64,000 bases of DNA from Curtobacterium sp. VKM Ac-1376 (GCF_015351025.1 NZ_JADKRV010000001.1:248001-312000), one strand, 5' to 3'; positions 26,963 through 35,778 are shown, counted from the stretch's first letter. The notes: generated by a model from the sequence alone, not told the origin. Numbers and translations: made by a program.

Positions 26963-28063
26963 ATGACCTCCTGGTTCCCCAAGGTGTGGCCCGTGGCCAC
27001 CCCGGTCCTGGCGGCCGTCGTGCTCATGTTCTCGTACGGCCGGTACGGACTCGGCACCGCCGTCGTCGCGGTCGTCGCGGTCGTGCTCGCCGCGACGGTG
27101 CTGGCTGCGGTCCACCACGCCGAGGTCGTCGCGCACCGCGTCGGGGAACCCTTCGGGTCGCTCGTGCTCGCCGTTGCCGTGACGATCATCGAGGTGGCGC
27201 TGATCATCTCGCTGTCGAGCTCCGGGGGTGCGCAGGCGGAGACCCTCGCCCGTGACACCGTGTTCTCGGCCGTGATGATCACGATGAACGGACTGGTTGG
27301 CCTCGCGATCCTGATTGGCACCCTGCGGCACAACACGGTGCGGTTCAACCAGGAGGGCGCGAGTGCCGCGACCATGACGGTGGCGGCCCTCGCCGTGCTG
27401 ACCCTGGTGCTGCCGACCTTCACCACCGGCACCGACGACGCGTCCTTCACCGGCACGCAGCTGGTGTTCGTGGCGGTGGCGTCGCTCGTGCTCTACGGAT
27501 TGTTCGTGGTGACGCAGACCGTGGCGCACCGGGACTTCTTCCTGCCGGTCAACCGCTCCGGCGGCGTGCTCGTCGAGTCCGAGGACGCCCACGCCGCACG
27601 GCCGACCGGTCGCACGACCCTGGTGTCGCTCGGGCTGCTCGTCGTCGCACTGGTCGCGGTGGTCGGGCTCGCCAAGGTCGAGTCGCCGGCGATCGAGGCC
27701 GGTGTCGCCGCAGTGGGGTTCCCGCCGTCGTTCGTCGGCGTCGTGATCGCGCTGCTCATCCTGCTCCCAGAGGGCATCGCCGCGTCGAAGGCCGCCGCTC
27801 GCAACAGGGTCCAGACCAGCCTGAACCTGGCGATGGGGTCGGCGATGGCGTCGATCGGTCTGACGATCCCGTCGATCGCGGTCGCGTCGCTGTTCATGCC
27901 GGGGACGCTGCTGCTGGGGCTCGGGCCGTCGCAGATCGTGCTGCTCGCGCTGACGATCGTCGCCGCGGTGCTCACCGTGCTGCCCGGTCGTGCGACGCGG
28001 CTGCAGGGCGGGGTGCACCTGGTGATCTTCGCGGCGTTCATCGTGCTGTCGGTCTCGCCGTAG
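26963..28063 (+). CDS. Ca2+/H+ antiporter (CaCA superfamily, ChaA/Cax-like)
   Basis: 366 residues, 10-11 hydrophobic segments. Two inverted Na_Ca_ex repeats are visible with the ion-binding motifs VTIIEVALI (first half) and LLPEGIAA (second half), whose glutamates bind Ca2+. The middle loop (about 185-205) is polar and acidic. Such antiporters export Ca2+, or Na+/K+ in some ChaA, in exchange for protons. ATG at 26963 follows GACAAT (26951-26956) by 6 bases, so it has its own promoter and is not simply part of the mod operon. Confidence 0.88.
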   Translation: MTSWFPKVWPVATPVLAAVVLMFSYGRYGLGTAVVAVVAVVLAATVLAAVHHAEVVAHRVGEPFGSLVLAVAVTIIEVALIISLSSSGGAQAETLARDTVFSAVMITMNGLVGLAILIGTLRHNTVRFNQEGASAATMTVAALAVLTLVLPTFTTGTDDASFTGTQLVFVAVASLVLYGLFVVTQTVAHRDFFLPVNRSGGVLVESEDAHAARPTGRTTLVSLGLLVVALVAVVGLAKVESPAIEAGVAAVGFPPSFVGVVIALLILLPEGIAASKAAARNRVQTSLNLAMGSAMASIGLTIPSIAVASLFMPGTLLLGLGPSQIVLLALTIVAAVLTVLPGRATRLQGGVHLVIFAAFIVLSVSP

Positions 28064-28147
28064 GGCGGACCGGACCGGGCCGGGCCGGGCCGGGCCGGTC
28101 GCCGGGGCGCTGGGGCGGCCGGGTCGTTCCGGGCATACCTGGTGGAA

Positions 28148-28188
28148 TCGGGCGTACCTGGCCGAAAGTTCCGACCCGGTACGCCCGA
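28148..28188. terminator. Hairpin between convergent cax and moaD
   Basis: Arms TCGGGCGTACC (28148-28158) and GGTACGCCCGA (28178-28188) pair perfectly with a 19-base loop. A related GGGCATACCTGG unit stands just upstream (28130-28142). It lies between convergent genes. The preceding stretch 28075-28096 is a GGGCC-type simple repeat. Confidence 0.6.
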
Positions 28189-28232
28189 AAGTCCCAGGCA
28201 TCGCGAGCGCTCTGGGAAGGAACGGGCGCCGC

Positions 28233-28475
28233 TCAGCCGCCGGCGAAGGGGGGCATCACGTCGACGACCTCGACGCCCTCGAGCGAGGTCGCCCGGTCGC
28301 GCGTGGTCACACCGTCGACGAGGTACGAGCAGCGCTCCTGCAACGCGGTCCAGCGCGGAGGATCTGCGACGGCGTCGATCGCGCCGAGCGCCGCGCCGAT
28401 GGTCGCAGCCCCGGTGGTCAGCGAATCCACACCCACGGCGGCGCGGGCCGCGGCGAAGAACCGGATGGTCGTCAC
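28233..28475 (-). CDS. moaD: Molybdopterin synthase small subunit
   Basis: 80 residues of ubiquitin-like fold ending in the obligatory Gly-Gly (PPFAGG), the site that is adenylated and thiocarboxylated by MoeB/MoeZ, here probably the fusion protein at 22773. MoaD-COSH gives sulfur to precursor Z through MoaE. GTG at 28475 is 3 bases after the moaA stop. No moaE gene is visible in this window. Confidence 0.9.
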   Translation of the reverse strand: MTTIRFFAAARAAVGVDSLTTGAATIGAALGAIDAVADPPRWTALQERCSYLVDGVTTRDRATSLEGVEVVDVMPPFAGG

Positions 28476-28478
28476 GCC

Positions 28479-29540
28479 TCAGCCGCCGATCGCGCTCATG
28501 CCGCGGGTGGGGTGCACGAGCTCGTCGCTGTCGTCACCGTGGTCGCGGGGCTTCGCCCACATCGCGAGCCGCCAGAGCTCGGCGACCTGGTCGTCGGTCG
28601 CACCGGCGCGCATCGGCCCGAGCACGTCGGTCTCCTCGTCGGAGAACAGGCAGCTGCGCACGTGCCCGTCGGCGGTCAGCCGGGTGCGGGTGCAGTCGGC
28701 GCAGAACGACTCGGTGATGCTCGCGATGATCCCGACGGTGCCGAGCGGCTCCCCGGAGACGGCATCGTGCACGCGGTACCGCTCGGCCGGGGCCCCGTCA
28801 CGCGGTGCGTCGTCCGGAGTGAGCACGAACGGCGTCGCCAGCAGCGCGCGGGTCTCGGCGGCGGTCACCATCGAGGTGCGGTCCCAGGCGTGGTCGGGGT
28901 CCAGCGGCATCTGCTCGATGAACCGCAGCTCGTAGCCGCGCTCCAGGCACCAGCGGAGCAGCTCGGGCGCGGCCTCGTCGTTGATCCCGCGCAGCAGCAC
29001 CGCGTTGACCTTGATGTCGAGTCCGGCGTCGTGCGCGGCCGACAGCCCGGCGATGACCCTGTCGAGGAAGGGGCGACGGGTCACGGTGGTGAAGACGTCG
29101 GGGTCGATGGTGTCGAGCGACACGTTCACCCGGCGGAGCCCGGCGTCGTACAGGGCCTGCGCCCGGTGGGCGAGGCCGATCGCGTTCGTGGTCAGCGACA
29201 GCTCGGGGGCCTCGGGCAGCGCCGCACACCGGGCGATCACGTCGACCAGGTCGTGGCGGAGCATCGGCTCGCCGCCGGTGAACCGCACCTTGCGCACGCC
29301 GAACCGCGACGAGCCGAGGCGGACGAGCCGCTCGATCTCCGTGGCGGTCATCAGGGCGTCGTCGGGGGCGAACGGCAGTCCGGCGGCCGGCATGCAGTAC
29401 GTGCAGCGCAGGTTGCACCGCTCGGTCAGCGACACACGCAGGTCGACGGCCCGCCGCCCGAACCGGTCGGCCAGCCCTGCGCCGCCCGGCCCGGGCTCGG
29501 TCGGACCGCCGGTCGTGCCGAGCAGGGTCGCGGGTGCCAT
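28479..29540 (-). CDS. moaA: GTP 3',8-cyclase (radical SAM), molybdenum cofactor step 1
   Basis: 353 residues. The radical-SAM cluster CXXXCXXC uses Cys42, Cys46 and Cys49 (RCNLRCTYC); a second C-terminal cluster is supplied by CADCTR and a later SCLF cysteine, and the protein ends in the essential Gly-Gly (SAIGG). It turns GTP into 3',8-cH2GTP together with MoaC. ATG at 29540 is 6 bases behind TACGCT (29547-29552), within the end of the upstream glycosyltransferase gene, and 4 bases after that gene's stop. Confidence 0.95.
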   Translation of the reverse strand: MAPATLLGTTGGPTEPGPGGAGLADRFGRRAVDLRVSLTERCNLRCTYCMPAAGLPFAPDDALMTATEIERLVRLGSSRFGVRKVRFTGGEPMLRHDLVDVIARCAALPEAPELSLTTNAIGLAHRAQALYDAGLRRVNVSLDTIDPDVFTTVTRRPFLDRVIAGLSAAHDAGLDIKVNAVLLRGINDEAAPELLRWCLERGYELRFIEQMPLDPDHAWDRTSMVTAAETRALLATPFVLTPDDAPRDGAPAERYRVHDAVSGEPLGTVGIIASITESFCADCTRTRLTADGHVRSCLFSDEETDVLGPMRAGATDDQVAELWRLAMWAKPRDHGDDSDELVHPTRGMSAIGG

Positions 29541-29544
29541 GGCG

Positions 29545-30960
29545 TCAGCGTACGTGTTCCACGGGCCGGAACGTCAGCCGCTCCCACCACCGCCGCCAGT
29601 CGGGCCGACTCGTGCGCAGCAGGGTGACGACCACGATGACGGCCACGGCGGCCAGCAGCCACCACCGGTAGGCGTCCGCCGACGGCCACACCCCGCGCAG
29701 CGCGATGGCCAGTCCGATCGACAGCCACTCCCACCGCCCCGACAGCACCACGAACGGGATGAGCAGCAGCGCGTACCAGGGGTAGCGCGGGGTCACGGCG
29801 AGGAACGTCACGCCGATCATCAGGACCTCGCCCGACCACGGTCGCGCCGGGTCGGACAGCCGCCACGCCACGAACGCGGCGAGCAGCACCAGGAGTCCGA
29901 CCACCACCGTGGCGGCGTCGCCCTGGAACACCGTCGACACCAGGGCGAAGCGGGAGCCGTCCTCGTAGCCCTCCTCGCTCAGGTAGCCGGGCAGGTACCC
30001 GAGCACGTCGAGCCCGGTGGTGAGCACGTACGGCACGTAGAGCAGACCGAACACGGCGATGCCGACCGGGACCGCCCACCAGCCCCGGCCACGGCCGAGC
30101 AACGGTGGGTACACGATCGCCGGGATGAGCTTCGTGGCGGTCGCCGCGCCGAGGGCGATCCCGCCCCAGATCGGCCGGCCGAACGCGACGAGCACCACGC
30201 CGGCCGTGGCGAGGGCGGCGCCGACGACGTCGACGTGCGAGTTGGTGACCGCCTCGGACGCCACCAGCGGGGACCAGGCCCACAGCGCCGCCCACCAGGT
30301 CGGCCGCCCGATGCGTCGGAGCACCAGGACGAGCCCGATCGTGACCCCGAGCGAGACGAGCAGCCCGGCGACCTGGAACGGCAGGTACTGGGCGGTCGCC
30401 GGCACGAACGCCCGCACCCCGGCGAACCAGAGCTGGGCCATCGGCGGGTAGATCGTCGTGACGTCCGGCCGGTTGATCGCGGTGCAGTGGCCGTCCGCCC
30501 CGTCGCCGAGCCCGCGGAACCGGGGCTTCAGGGGGTCGCACGTGCCGTCCACCTTGTCCGGGAACAACCAGTCGGGTCGGAGACCGGACAGTGCCGTGGA
30601 CTGGGGGGTGTGCGCGTAGGGGGAGACACCGGCATGCTGGACGATGCCGTCCCACGCGTACCGCGCGGAGTCGGTGCTCGTGTTCGGCGGGCCGACCAGC
30701 GCGGCGATGCCGATCACCACCGCTCCGCCGATGACCATCGTGGTCATCCACCGGACGGGCACGAAACGCACCGCGAGCACGGCGATCACGAAGACGGTCC
30801 AAGCGATCAGCGTCCACGCAACGAATGCAGAACGATGGCCCGATCGGAGGAACCCCAGATGCGTGACGCCGACGGCGATGACGCCCGCGAGGGCCAGCAC
30901 TCCGAGGACGGCCAGCACCCCGGCGAGGGACGGTCGGAGGGCACGCAGTCGGTCGCTCAT
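29545..30960 (-). CDS. Polyprenol-phosphate-mannose-type mannosyltransferase (GT87, DUF2029)
   Basis: 471 residues with about 12 hydrophobic segments. ARYAWDGIVQHAGVSPYAH in the first large loop, with its acidic residue, and a TTIYPPMAQLWF loop match GT87 alpha-mannosyltransferases such as those that build PIM/lipomannan-like glycolipids. Donor and acceptor are inferred from the family only. ATG at 30960 lies 9 bases behind TAGCCT (30970-30975). The 5' end overlaps the likely promoter area of the divergent oxidoreductase. Followed closely by moaA-moaD, so the three may share a transcript although their functions are unrelated. Confidence 0.82.
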   Translation of the reverse strand: MSDRLRALRPSLAGVLAVLGVLALAGVIAVGVTHLGFLRSGHRSAFVAWTLIAWTVFVIAVLAVRFVPVRWMTTMVIGGAVVIGIAALVGPPNTSTDSARYAWDGIVQHAGVSPYAHTPQSTALSGLRPDWLFPDKVDGTCDPLKPRFRGLGDGADGHCTAINRPDVTTIYPPMAQLWFAGVRAFVPATAQYLPFQVAGLLVSLGVTIGLVLVLRRIGRPTWWAALWAWSPLVASEAVTNSHVDVVGAALATAGVVLVAFGRPIWGGIALGAATATKLIPAIVYPPLLGRGRGWWAVPVGIAVFGLLYVPYVLTTGLDVLGYLPGYLSEEGYEDGSRFALVSTVFQGDAATVVVGLLVLLAAFVAWRLSDPARPWSGEVLMIGVTFLAVTPRYPWYALLLIPFVVLSGRWEWLSIGLAIALRGVWPSADAYRWWLLAAVAVIVVVTLLRTSRPDWRRWWERLTFRPVEHVR

Positions 30961-31050
30961 GGTCCGTCGAGGCTATCCGGCGTCCAGCGCCTGCTGCACG
31001 ACGGACGAGCAGCTCTGGCGTCCCCCAACCGCAACGCCCGCTCGGCGGTC

Positions 31051-32493
31051 GTGCTCGGGCGCCTGCTCGGCATCGCGTTCCTGATCTGCTTCGGCACCGG
31101 GATCTACAGCCACCTGCTGCAGGAACCGCTCGGCTGGATGCGGTTCCCGACCCGTCCGACGCAGCTGTACCAGTTCACGCAGGGCCTGCACATCACGACC
31201 GGGATCGCGATCATCCCGCTGCTGCTCGCGAAGCTCAACACCGTCATGCCCGCCCTGGTGCAGGTGCCGCCGGTCCGCGGTGTGCTGCACCTGCTCGAGC
31301 GCCTGTCGATCGCGGTGCTGGTGTCCGCGTCGATCATCCAGGTCGTCACCGGCCTGCTCAACACCTACCAGTGGTACCCGTGGCCGTTCCCGTTCCGCCA
31401 GGTGCACAACGCGATGGCCTCCGTGATCATCGGGTCGCTGGCCATCCACATCGCGGCCAAGCTGCCGGTCATCGCCCGCTACTGGCGGAAGCGCGATTCC
31501 TACGACACGCACGGCCGGTTCATCGCGGACCCCGCGTCCGGCAGCGAGCTGCTCCCACCCGGCCTGGCGCAGCCCGCTCAGCGGGATCGCGCCAGCGACC
31601 CGCGGGATGCGCCGAGCGAGCTTGCGAGCGAGGGTGGTGCCTCCGCCCCGCGCGCTGCGGACTCCGAGACGGCCGGGTCCACCGCCGCCGGCCTGCTGGG
31701 CCGCGTGTTCCGCTGGATCGACGGCGTCGACGCCGCCCCCGGCGGCGGCGCCGAGTCTCGGCCCACCGGACCGGACACGGCCCCGGAGACCCGCGAGGTG
31801 TCCGAGGAGCCGAGTCTCGGCCAGCCGACGGCCGACGTGGCGGAGCCGAGCCGGGCCTCCAGGCCGACGCCGGACGCAGCCACCGGACGACGTGAGCGGA
31901 TCGCCCGACGCGGGTTCTTCGCCGGCGTGACGGCGGCGACCGTCGGTGTCGTCGCGCTCACGGCGGGGCAGTCCTCGAAGCTCGCGGAACCGTTCAACGC
32001 GTTCGGCGCCCGCGGCCGCGGCATCGGTGCGAACGGCTTGCCGGTCAACCGCACCGCGCGTGCCGCCGGTGTCCTCGCCAGCGCGACCGCCGCCGACTGG
32101 ACGCTCACCGTCGTCGGCCATGACGTGAGTCGGACGTTCGTCCGGGCGGAACTCGTCGCGCTCGGCACCGCGCAGGTCGACCTGCCGATCTCGTGCGTCG
32201 AGGGGTGGAGCCAGATGGCGACCTGGAAGGGCGTGCGGATGCGCGACCTGCTCGACGCCGTGCAGGCGCCGCAGGGATCGCACGTGCGGGTGACGAGCCT
32301 GGAGCGGCACGGCGGCTACCGGATCATGGACATGGGACCGGAGTACGCCGAGGACCCGACGACGCTCGTCGCCCTCGAGCTGAACGGTGCGACGCTCGAC
32401 CTGGACCACGGGTTCCCGGCGCGGATCATCGCTCCGGGGCGGCCGGGTGTGCTGCAGACCAAGTGGATCGAGCAGATCGAGGTGCTCCGGTGA
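31051..32493 (+). CDS. Cytochrome b-linked molybdopterin oxidoreductase (fusion)
   Basis: About 480 residues. Residues 1-145 hold a four-helix cytochrome b-type domain with histidines 47, 119 and 133 as haem ligand candidates. A 140-residue low-complexity linker (150-285) follows, then an internal twin-arginine-like segment (Arg286-Arg287, GFFAGV...) and hydrophobic stretch, then a YedY/sulfite-oxidase-type Mo-cofactor domain with the pterin-binding cysteine Cys382 (ISCVEGW). Family knowledge suggests an exported reductase fed by membrane quinol. Nearby mod, moa and moeZ genes support Mo dependence. The start is uncertain: GTG 31051 is the first in-frame start after the divergent gene; ATG 30859 with a GGAGG would overlap that gene antisense. 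Confidence 0.8.
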   Translation: MLGRLLGIAFLICFGTGIYSHLLQEPLGWMRFPTRPTQLYQFTQGLHITTGIAIIPLLLAKLNTVMPALVQVPPVRGVLHLLERLSIAVLVSASIIQVVTGLLNTYQWYPWPFPFRQVHNAMASVIIGSLAIHIAAKLPVIARYWRKRDSYDTHGRFIADPASGSELLPPGLAQPAQRDRASDPRDAPSELASEGGASAPRAADSETAGSTAAGLLGRVFRWIDGVDAAPGGGAESRPTGPDTAPETREVSEEPSLGQPTADVAEPSRASRPTPDAATGRRERIARRGFFAGVTAATVGVVALTAGQSSKLAEPFNAFGARGRGIGANGLPVNRTARAAGVLASATAADWTLTVVGHDVSRTFVRAELVALGTAQVDLPISCVEGWSQMATWKGVRMRDLLDAVQAPQGSHVRVTSLERHGGYRIMDMGPEYAEDPTTLVALELNGATLDLDHGFPARIIAPGRPGVLQTKWIEQIEVLR

Positions 32494-32942
32494 AGGCCGC
32501 GCGGATCGTGCTCGTGGTGATCGGCGTGCTGGTCATCGCCTTCGGGGCGTACGTGCTCGTGACGTCCGTCAAGCCGAACCGCATCGGCGGGCTCGGGGTG
32601 TGGCTGCTCGCGGCGGTGGTGCTGCACGACGCGGTCCTGTCGCCGTTCGTGGTCGGTGCCGGGCTGCTGCTGCGTCGGGCCGGACGCTCGCTGCGGGCCT
32701 GGGTGCTCGTCGTCGTGCAGGCCGCGATCGTGCTGGGCAGCGCGCTCGCCCTGGTGGTCCTGCCGGAGATCGCTGCCAAGGACCACGGCCAGAAGAACCC
32801 CACTGTGCTGCCGTTCGACTACGGCACGCGCCTGGTGCTGGTCGAGGGTGCGCTGCTCGTCGTCGTGGTGGTGGTGCTCGTGGTCGGGGTGGTGCGGTCG
32901 CGTCGCGCTGCTGGTTCGTCCGCGGTGCGCAGCACTGGTTAA
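32490..32942 (+). CDS. Small multi-pass membrane protein
   Basis: 150 residues with four hydrophobic segments and an arginine-rich C-terminal tail. GTG at 32490 overlaps the stop of the Mo oxidoreductase (GTGA), so it is translated from the same message and may be an accessory membrane partner. I do not recognise the family. It has no cysteines or conserved histidines that would suggest redox cofactors. A regulatory role is not indicated. Confidence 0.75.
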   Translation: MKAARIVLVVIGVLVIAFGAYVLVTSVKPNRIGGLGVWLLAAVVLHDAVLSPFVVGAGLLLRRAGRSLRAWVLVVVQAAIVLGSALALVVLPEIAAKDHGQKNPTVLPFDYGTRLVLVEGALLVVVVVVLVVGVVRSRRAAGSSAVRSTG

Positions 32943-32965
32943 AGGGACAACCTTTCAAGTAGGAT
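32939..32965 (+). promoter_or_regulatory. MarR promoter with operator-like palindrome
   Basis: TTAAAGG (32939-32945) and CCTTTCAA (32951-32958) form a near-palindrome around GACAA, directly upstream of the -10 box TAGGAT (32960-32965), which is 6 bases from the ATG at 32972. A repressor bound here would cover the promoter core, so autoregulation by the MarR protein is plausible. Confidence 0.55.
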
Positions 32966-32971
32966 GTGCCC

Positions 32972-33517
32972 ATGACCGACGAGACCCCGTGGCTCACCCG
33001 CGAGCAGCTGCGCGCGTGGATGAAGCTCGTCGCCGTCATGGAACTCCTGCCGGCCGCGCTCGACCAGCAGCTGCAGCGCGACGCCGACCTGACGCACTTC
33101 GACTACATGGTCATCGCGATGCTCTCCGAGACCGACACCCGGACCCTGCGGATGTCGGCGCTCGCCTCGGCCACGAACGCCTCGTTGCCGCGGCTGTCGC
33201 ACGTGGTGTCCCGGCTCGAGAAGCGCGGGCTCGTGACCCGGTGCCCGTCGACCTCGGACCGCCGGGCCACCGACGTCCGCCTGACCGACGCCGGGTACGC
33301 CACCATCGTCGACGCGGCTCCGGACCACGTCCGCACCGCCCGCCGGATGGTCATCGACGCACTCAGTGACGAGCAGGTCGCGCAGCTCGACGGCATCGCG
33401 GCGTCGCTCCTGACGCGGCTCGACCCCGAGCGGCGGTTCGCGGCGCTGACGTACCCCCGCGAGGACGACGACGTCGCGATCTGCGAGCAGCGGCTGACGG
33501 GTGCGGCGACGGACTGA
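32972..33517 (+). CDS. MarR family transcriptional regulator
   Basis: 181 residues. The winged helix is clear: helix-turn-helix in RMSALASATNASLPRLSHVVSRLEKRG and wing DRRATDVRLTDAG. MarR proteins are dimeric repressors relieved by small phenolic or oxidising ligands. Its target is unknown; the upstream membrane protein and oxidoreductase run the same way, so it may control itself or distant genes. An in-frame GTG at 32966 overlaps the end of the -10 region, which favours the ATG at 32972. Confidence 0.9.
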   Translation: MTDETPWLTREQLRAWMKLVAVMELLPAALDQQLQRDADLTHFDYMVIAMLSETDTRTLRMSALASATNASLPRLSHVVSRLEKRGLVTRCPSTSDRRATDVRLTDAGYATIVDAAPDHVRTARRMVIDALSDEQVAQLDGIAASLLTRLDPERRFAALTYPREDDDVAICEQRLTGAATD

Positions 33518-33556
33518 GGCAGGCTCGCGGCTGTGTCCCTGCAATAGGCTCGCCGC

Positions 33557-34513
33557 ATGACCGACCCCGCTGCGCCGTCCGACACGTACTCCTACCTCGG
33601 ACCAGCCGGCACGTTCACCGAGGCGGCCCTCAAGCTCGTCGAGGCCGCCGCCGGCAAGCCCTGGCGGAGCGTCAACAACGTCGGCGAGGCCCTGGACGAC
33701 GTCATGTCCGGCCGCTCGATCGGGGCCGTCATCGCGATCGAGAACAGCGTCGACGGCGGGGTCAGCGCCACGCAGGACGCCCTGGCCCGGATCCCCGGCG
33801 TACGGATCGTGGGGGAGTACCTGGTCCCCGTCGACTTCGTGCTCGTCGCCCGCCCGGGCACCACCCTCGCCGACGTCCGCACCGTGAACGCACACCCGGT
33901 GGCCTACGCGCAGACCCACAACTGGCTCGAGGCGAACCTTCCCGGCCACGGCCACATCCCGGCGTCCTCGAACGTCGCCGCGGCCCTCGCACTGCTCGAG
34001 GCGAACCCCACCGCCGACGCCGCCGTCGCCCCGCCCGGCATCACCGACCACCACGACGTCGTCGTGCTCGCGTCGTCGATCGGGGACAACGCCTCGGCGG
34101 TGACCCGGTTCGTGCTCGTGTCGAAGACCCTCGCGCTGCCCGAACCCACCGGTGCCGACAAGACGAGTGTCATCGTTGAACTGCCGGCCGACCACCCCGG
34201 CGCCCTGGTCGACATGCTCGAGCAGTTCGCGACGCGGGGCATCAACATGGGGTTGCTGTCGTCACGCCCGATCGGCGACGAGCTCGGTCGCTACCGGTTC
34301 GTCATCGACCTCGACGGGCACGTGCGGGACGAGCGGGTCGCGGACGCGCTGCTCGGCCTCCGCCGGTTCAGCCCGCGCGTGACGTTCCTCGGGTCGTACC
34401 CGCGCGCTGACGGTGCCCGCCCCGAGGTGCCCGCCCGCTACTCGGACGCCGCGTTCGTCGAGGCGCGCGACTGGCTGCGCGGCATCGTGTCCGGCGAGCC
34501 CGGGGCGCGGTAG
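33557..34513 (+). CDS. pheA: Prephenate dehydratase
   Basis: 318 residues. The periplasmic-binding-like catalytic part starts YLGPAGTFTEAA and contains the key threonine motif NASAVTRFVLVS (TRF); a C-terminal ACT domain starts HPGALVDMLEQFATRGINM and binds phenylalanine for feedback control. It makes phenylpyruvate from prephenate; no chorismate mutase domain is attached. ATG at 33557 is 6 bases behind TAGGCT (33545-33550). The gene is followed by a repeat-rich 190-base gap. Confidence 0.95.
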   Translation: MTDPAAPSDTYSYLGPAGTFTEAALKLVEAAAGKPWRSVNNVGEALDDVMSGRSIGAVIAIENSVDGGVSATQDALARIPGVRIVGEYLVPVDFVLVARPGTTLADVRTVNAHPVAYAQTHNWLEANLPGHGHIPASSNVAAALALLEANPTADAAVAPPGITDHHDVVVLASSIGDNASAVTRFVLVSKTLALPEPTGADKTSVIVELPADHPGALVDMLEQFATRGINMGLLSSRPIGDELGRYRFVIDLDGHVRDERVADALLGLRRFSPRVTFLGSYPRADGARPEVPARYSDAAFVEARDWLRGIVSGEPGAR

Positions 34514-34707
34514 CGGCACGCGCGGCGCGGGTGCCGCTACCGCGGTGGCGCGGTGGCGCGGTGGCGCAGTGCCGCGGTGGCGCGTGGCGCGTGGCGCGTG
34601 GCCGTGTGGTGCGAGGTTCCGTACTCGGTGGGAGCCCGCGGCCCTCGCACGGACCACGGAACCTCGCACGGAGCGACGGGGAGTCCGCGAGCCCGCGGAT
34701 CCCCGGG
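34514..34707. other. Repeat-rich intergenic region
   Basis: Between convergent pheA and the diacylglycerol kinase gene. The first 90 bases are a low-complexity GCGGTGGC / GTGGCGC tandem stretch (about 34543-34602), followed by the GTGCGAGG hairpin copy 3. I see no gene. Confidence 0.7.
34609..34669. repeat. Dispersed hairpin family GTGCGAGGTTCCG, copy 3
   Basis: Left arm GTGCGAGGTTCCGTACTC; right arm ACCACGGAACCTCGCAC. The central part (CCCGCGGCCCTCGCACGG) differs from other copies, and only the outer arms are conserved. Confidence 0.85.
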
Positions 34708-35778
34708 TCAGGGCACCTGGCGCGACCCGTGGCGGTCGTCCGCCGGGTCCGGCACGCGCACGGACAACCCCATCGGGTCGATGCGCGACCGGAAGGCGAT
34801 GACCTCGCCGACAGGGTCGCCGTCGATCTCGAACTCGTCCGGACGCTCGAGCCGCGCCGTGAACTCCTGCCCGCGCAGGTAGCGCAAGGGGCGTTCCTCA
34901 CGCGACTTCGACACGATCTTCTGGCCCACGGCCGTCTTGCCGAGCGACGAGCGACGGAAGGCCCGCAGGATCCCGTTCTCCCAGAACACCCGGGCGCCGA
35001 TCCGGACCCAGCCGAAGAAGCCACGGGGACGCATCACGGCTATGTCGAACACACCGTCGTCGATCTCGGCGTCGGGCAGCAGGATCGCCCCGGCCTGCAG
35101 CATGCCGCAGTTGCCCACGATCAACGAGTGTGCGCGGAGCGAGTGGTTGCTGTCGTCGTCGAGCCGGTAGCGGAACTCGAACGCGTTGGCGTCGCGGACC
35201 GAGCGGAACAGCGAGTCGACGTAGGCGAGCCATCCGACCTTCTTCTTCAGCTCGGGACGGGTGTTCACGAGCATCCGGGCGTCGAGCCCCAGGCCTGCCA
35301 TGACGAGGAAGCCGAAGCGTTCACGTTCGCCGCCCGGGCGCTCGATCTTGAGCATCCCGAAGTCGATACGGCGGTCGTCGCCGTGGAAGATCGTCCGAGC
35401 GCTCGCCTCGAGGTCGTCGAGGGGCAGCTTCATGTTGCGGGCCAGCAGGTTGCCGGTCCCGCTCGGCAGCAGCGCGAGGGTGGCACCGGCCTCGTGCACG
35501 ACCTCGGCGACCGCCCGGACCGTGCCGTCACCGCCAGCAGCGGCGACGACGTCCGCACCCGCCTCGAGCGCGGCGCGGGTCATGCCGCCGCCCGGGTCCT
35601 CCTCCGACGTCTCGAACCACAGGGTCTCAGCCCAGCCGGCCTCCTGCTGGTGCTGGTCGACGGTGCGCTTGAGGGTCGGCAGGTGGACCTTGACCGGGTT
35701 GTACACCACCGCGGCCGTCCGCTGCTCGGTGGGGAGGGCGTCCTGGTCCGCGGGCGCGGTCTCCGAAGGGGTCGACAT
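34708..35778 (-). CDS. Diacylglycerol/lipid kinase (DagK family)
   Basis: 356 residues of the DAGK/sphingosine-kinase fold: GGDGTVR at 82-88 binds ATP, LPSGTGNLLARN follows, and a C-terminal beta-sandwich has the conserved GIFD-type (DDGVFDIAVM) strand. Members phosphorylate diacylglycerol or related lipids for phospholipid recycling and glycolipid synthesis. ATG at 35778 is 6 bases behind TAGCGT (35785-35790), divergent from serS with only 55 bases between start codons. Confidence 0.9.
   Translation of the reverse strand: MSTPSETAPADQDALPTEQRTAAVVYNPVKVHLPTLKRTVDQHQQEAGWAETLWFETSEEDPGGGMTRAALEAGADVVAAAGGDGTVRAVAEVVHEAGATLALLPSGTGNLLARNMKLPLDDLEASARTIFHGDDRRIDFGMLKIERPGGERERFGFLVMAGLGLDARMLVNTRPELKKKVGWLAYVDSLFRSVRDANAFEFRYRLDDDSNHSLRAHSLIVGNCGMLQAGAILLPDAEIDDGVFDIAVMRPRGFFGWVRIGARVFWENGILRAFRRSSLGKTAVGQKIVSKSREERPLRYLRGQEFTARLERPDEFEIDGDPVGEVIAFRSRIDPMGLSVRVPDPADDRHGSRQVP

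Noticed and set aside
28981-31050. Long upstream extension of the Mo oxidoreductase frame
   Set aside because: Overlaps moaA and the GT87 gene antisense; His/Gln/Arg-rich without structure. ATG 30859 has an SD-like GGAGG but lies within the GT87 coding region, so only noted as an alternative start.
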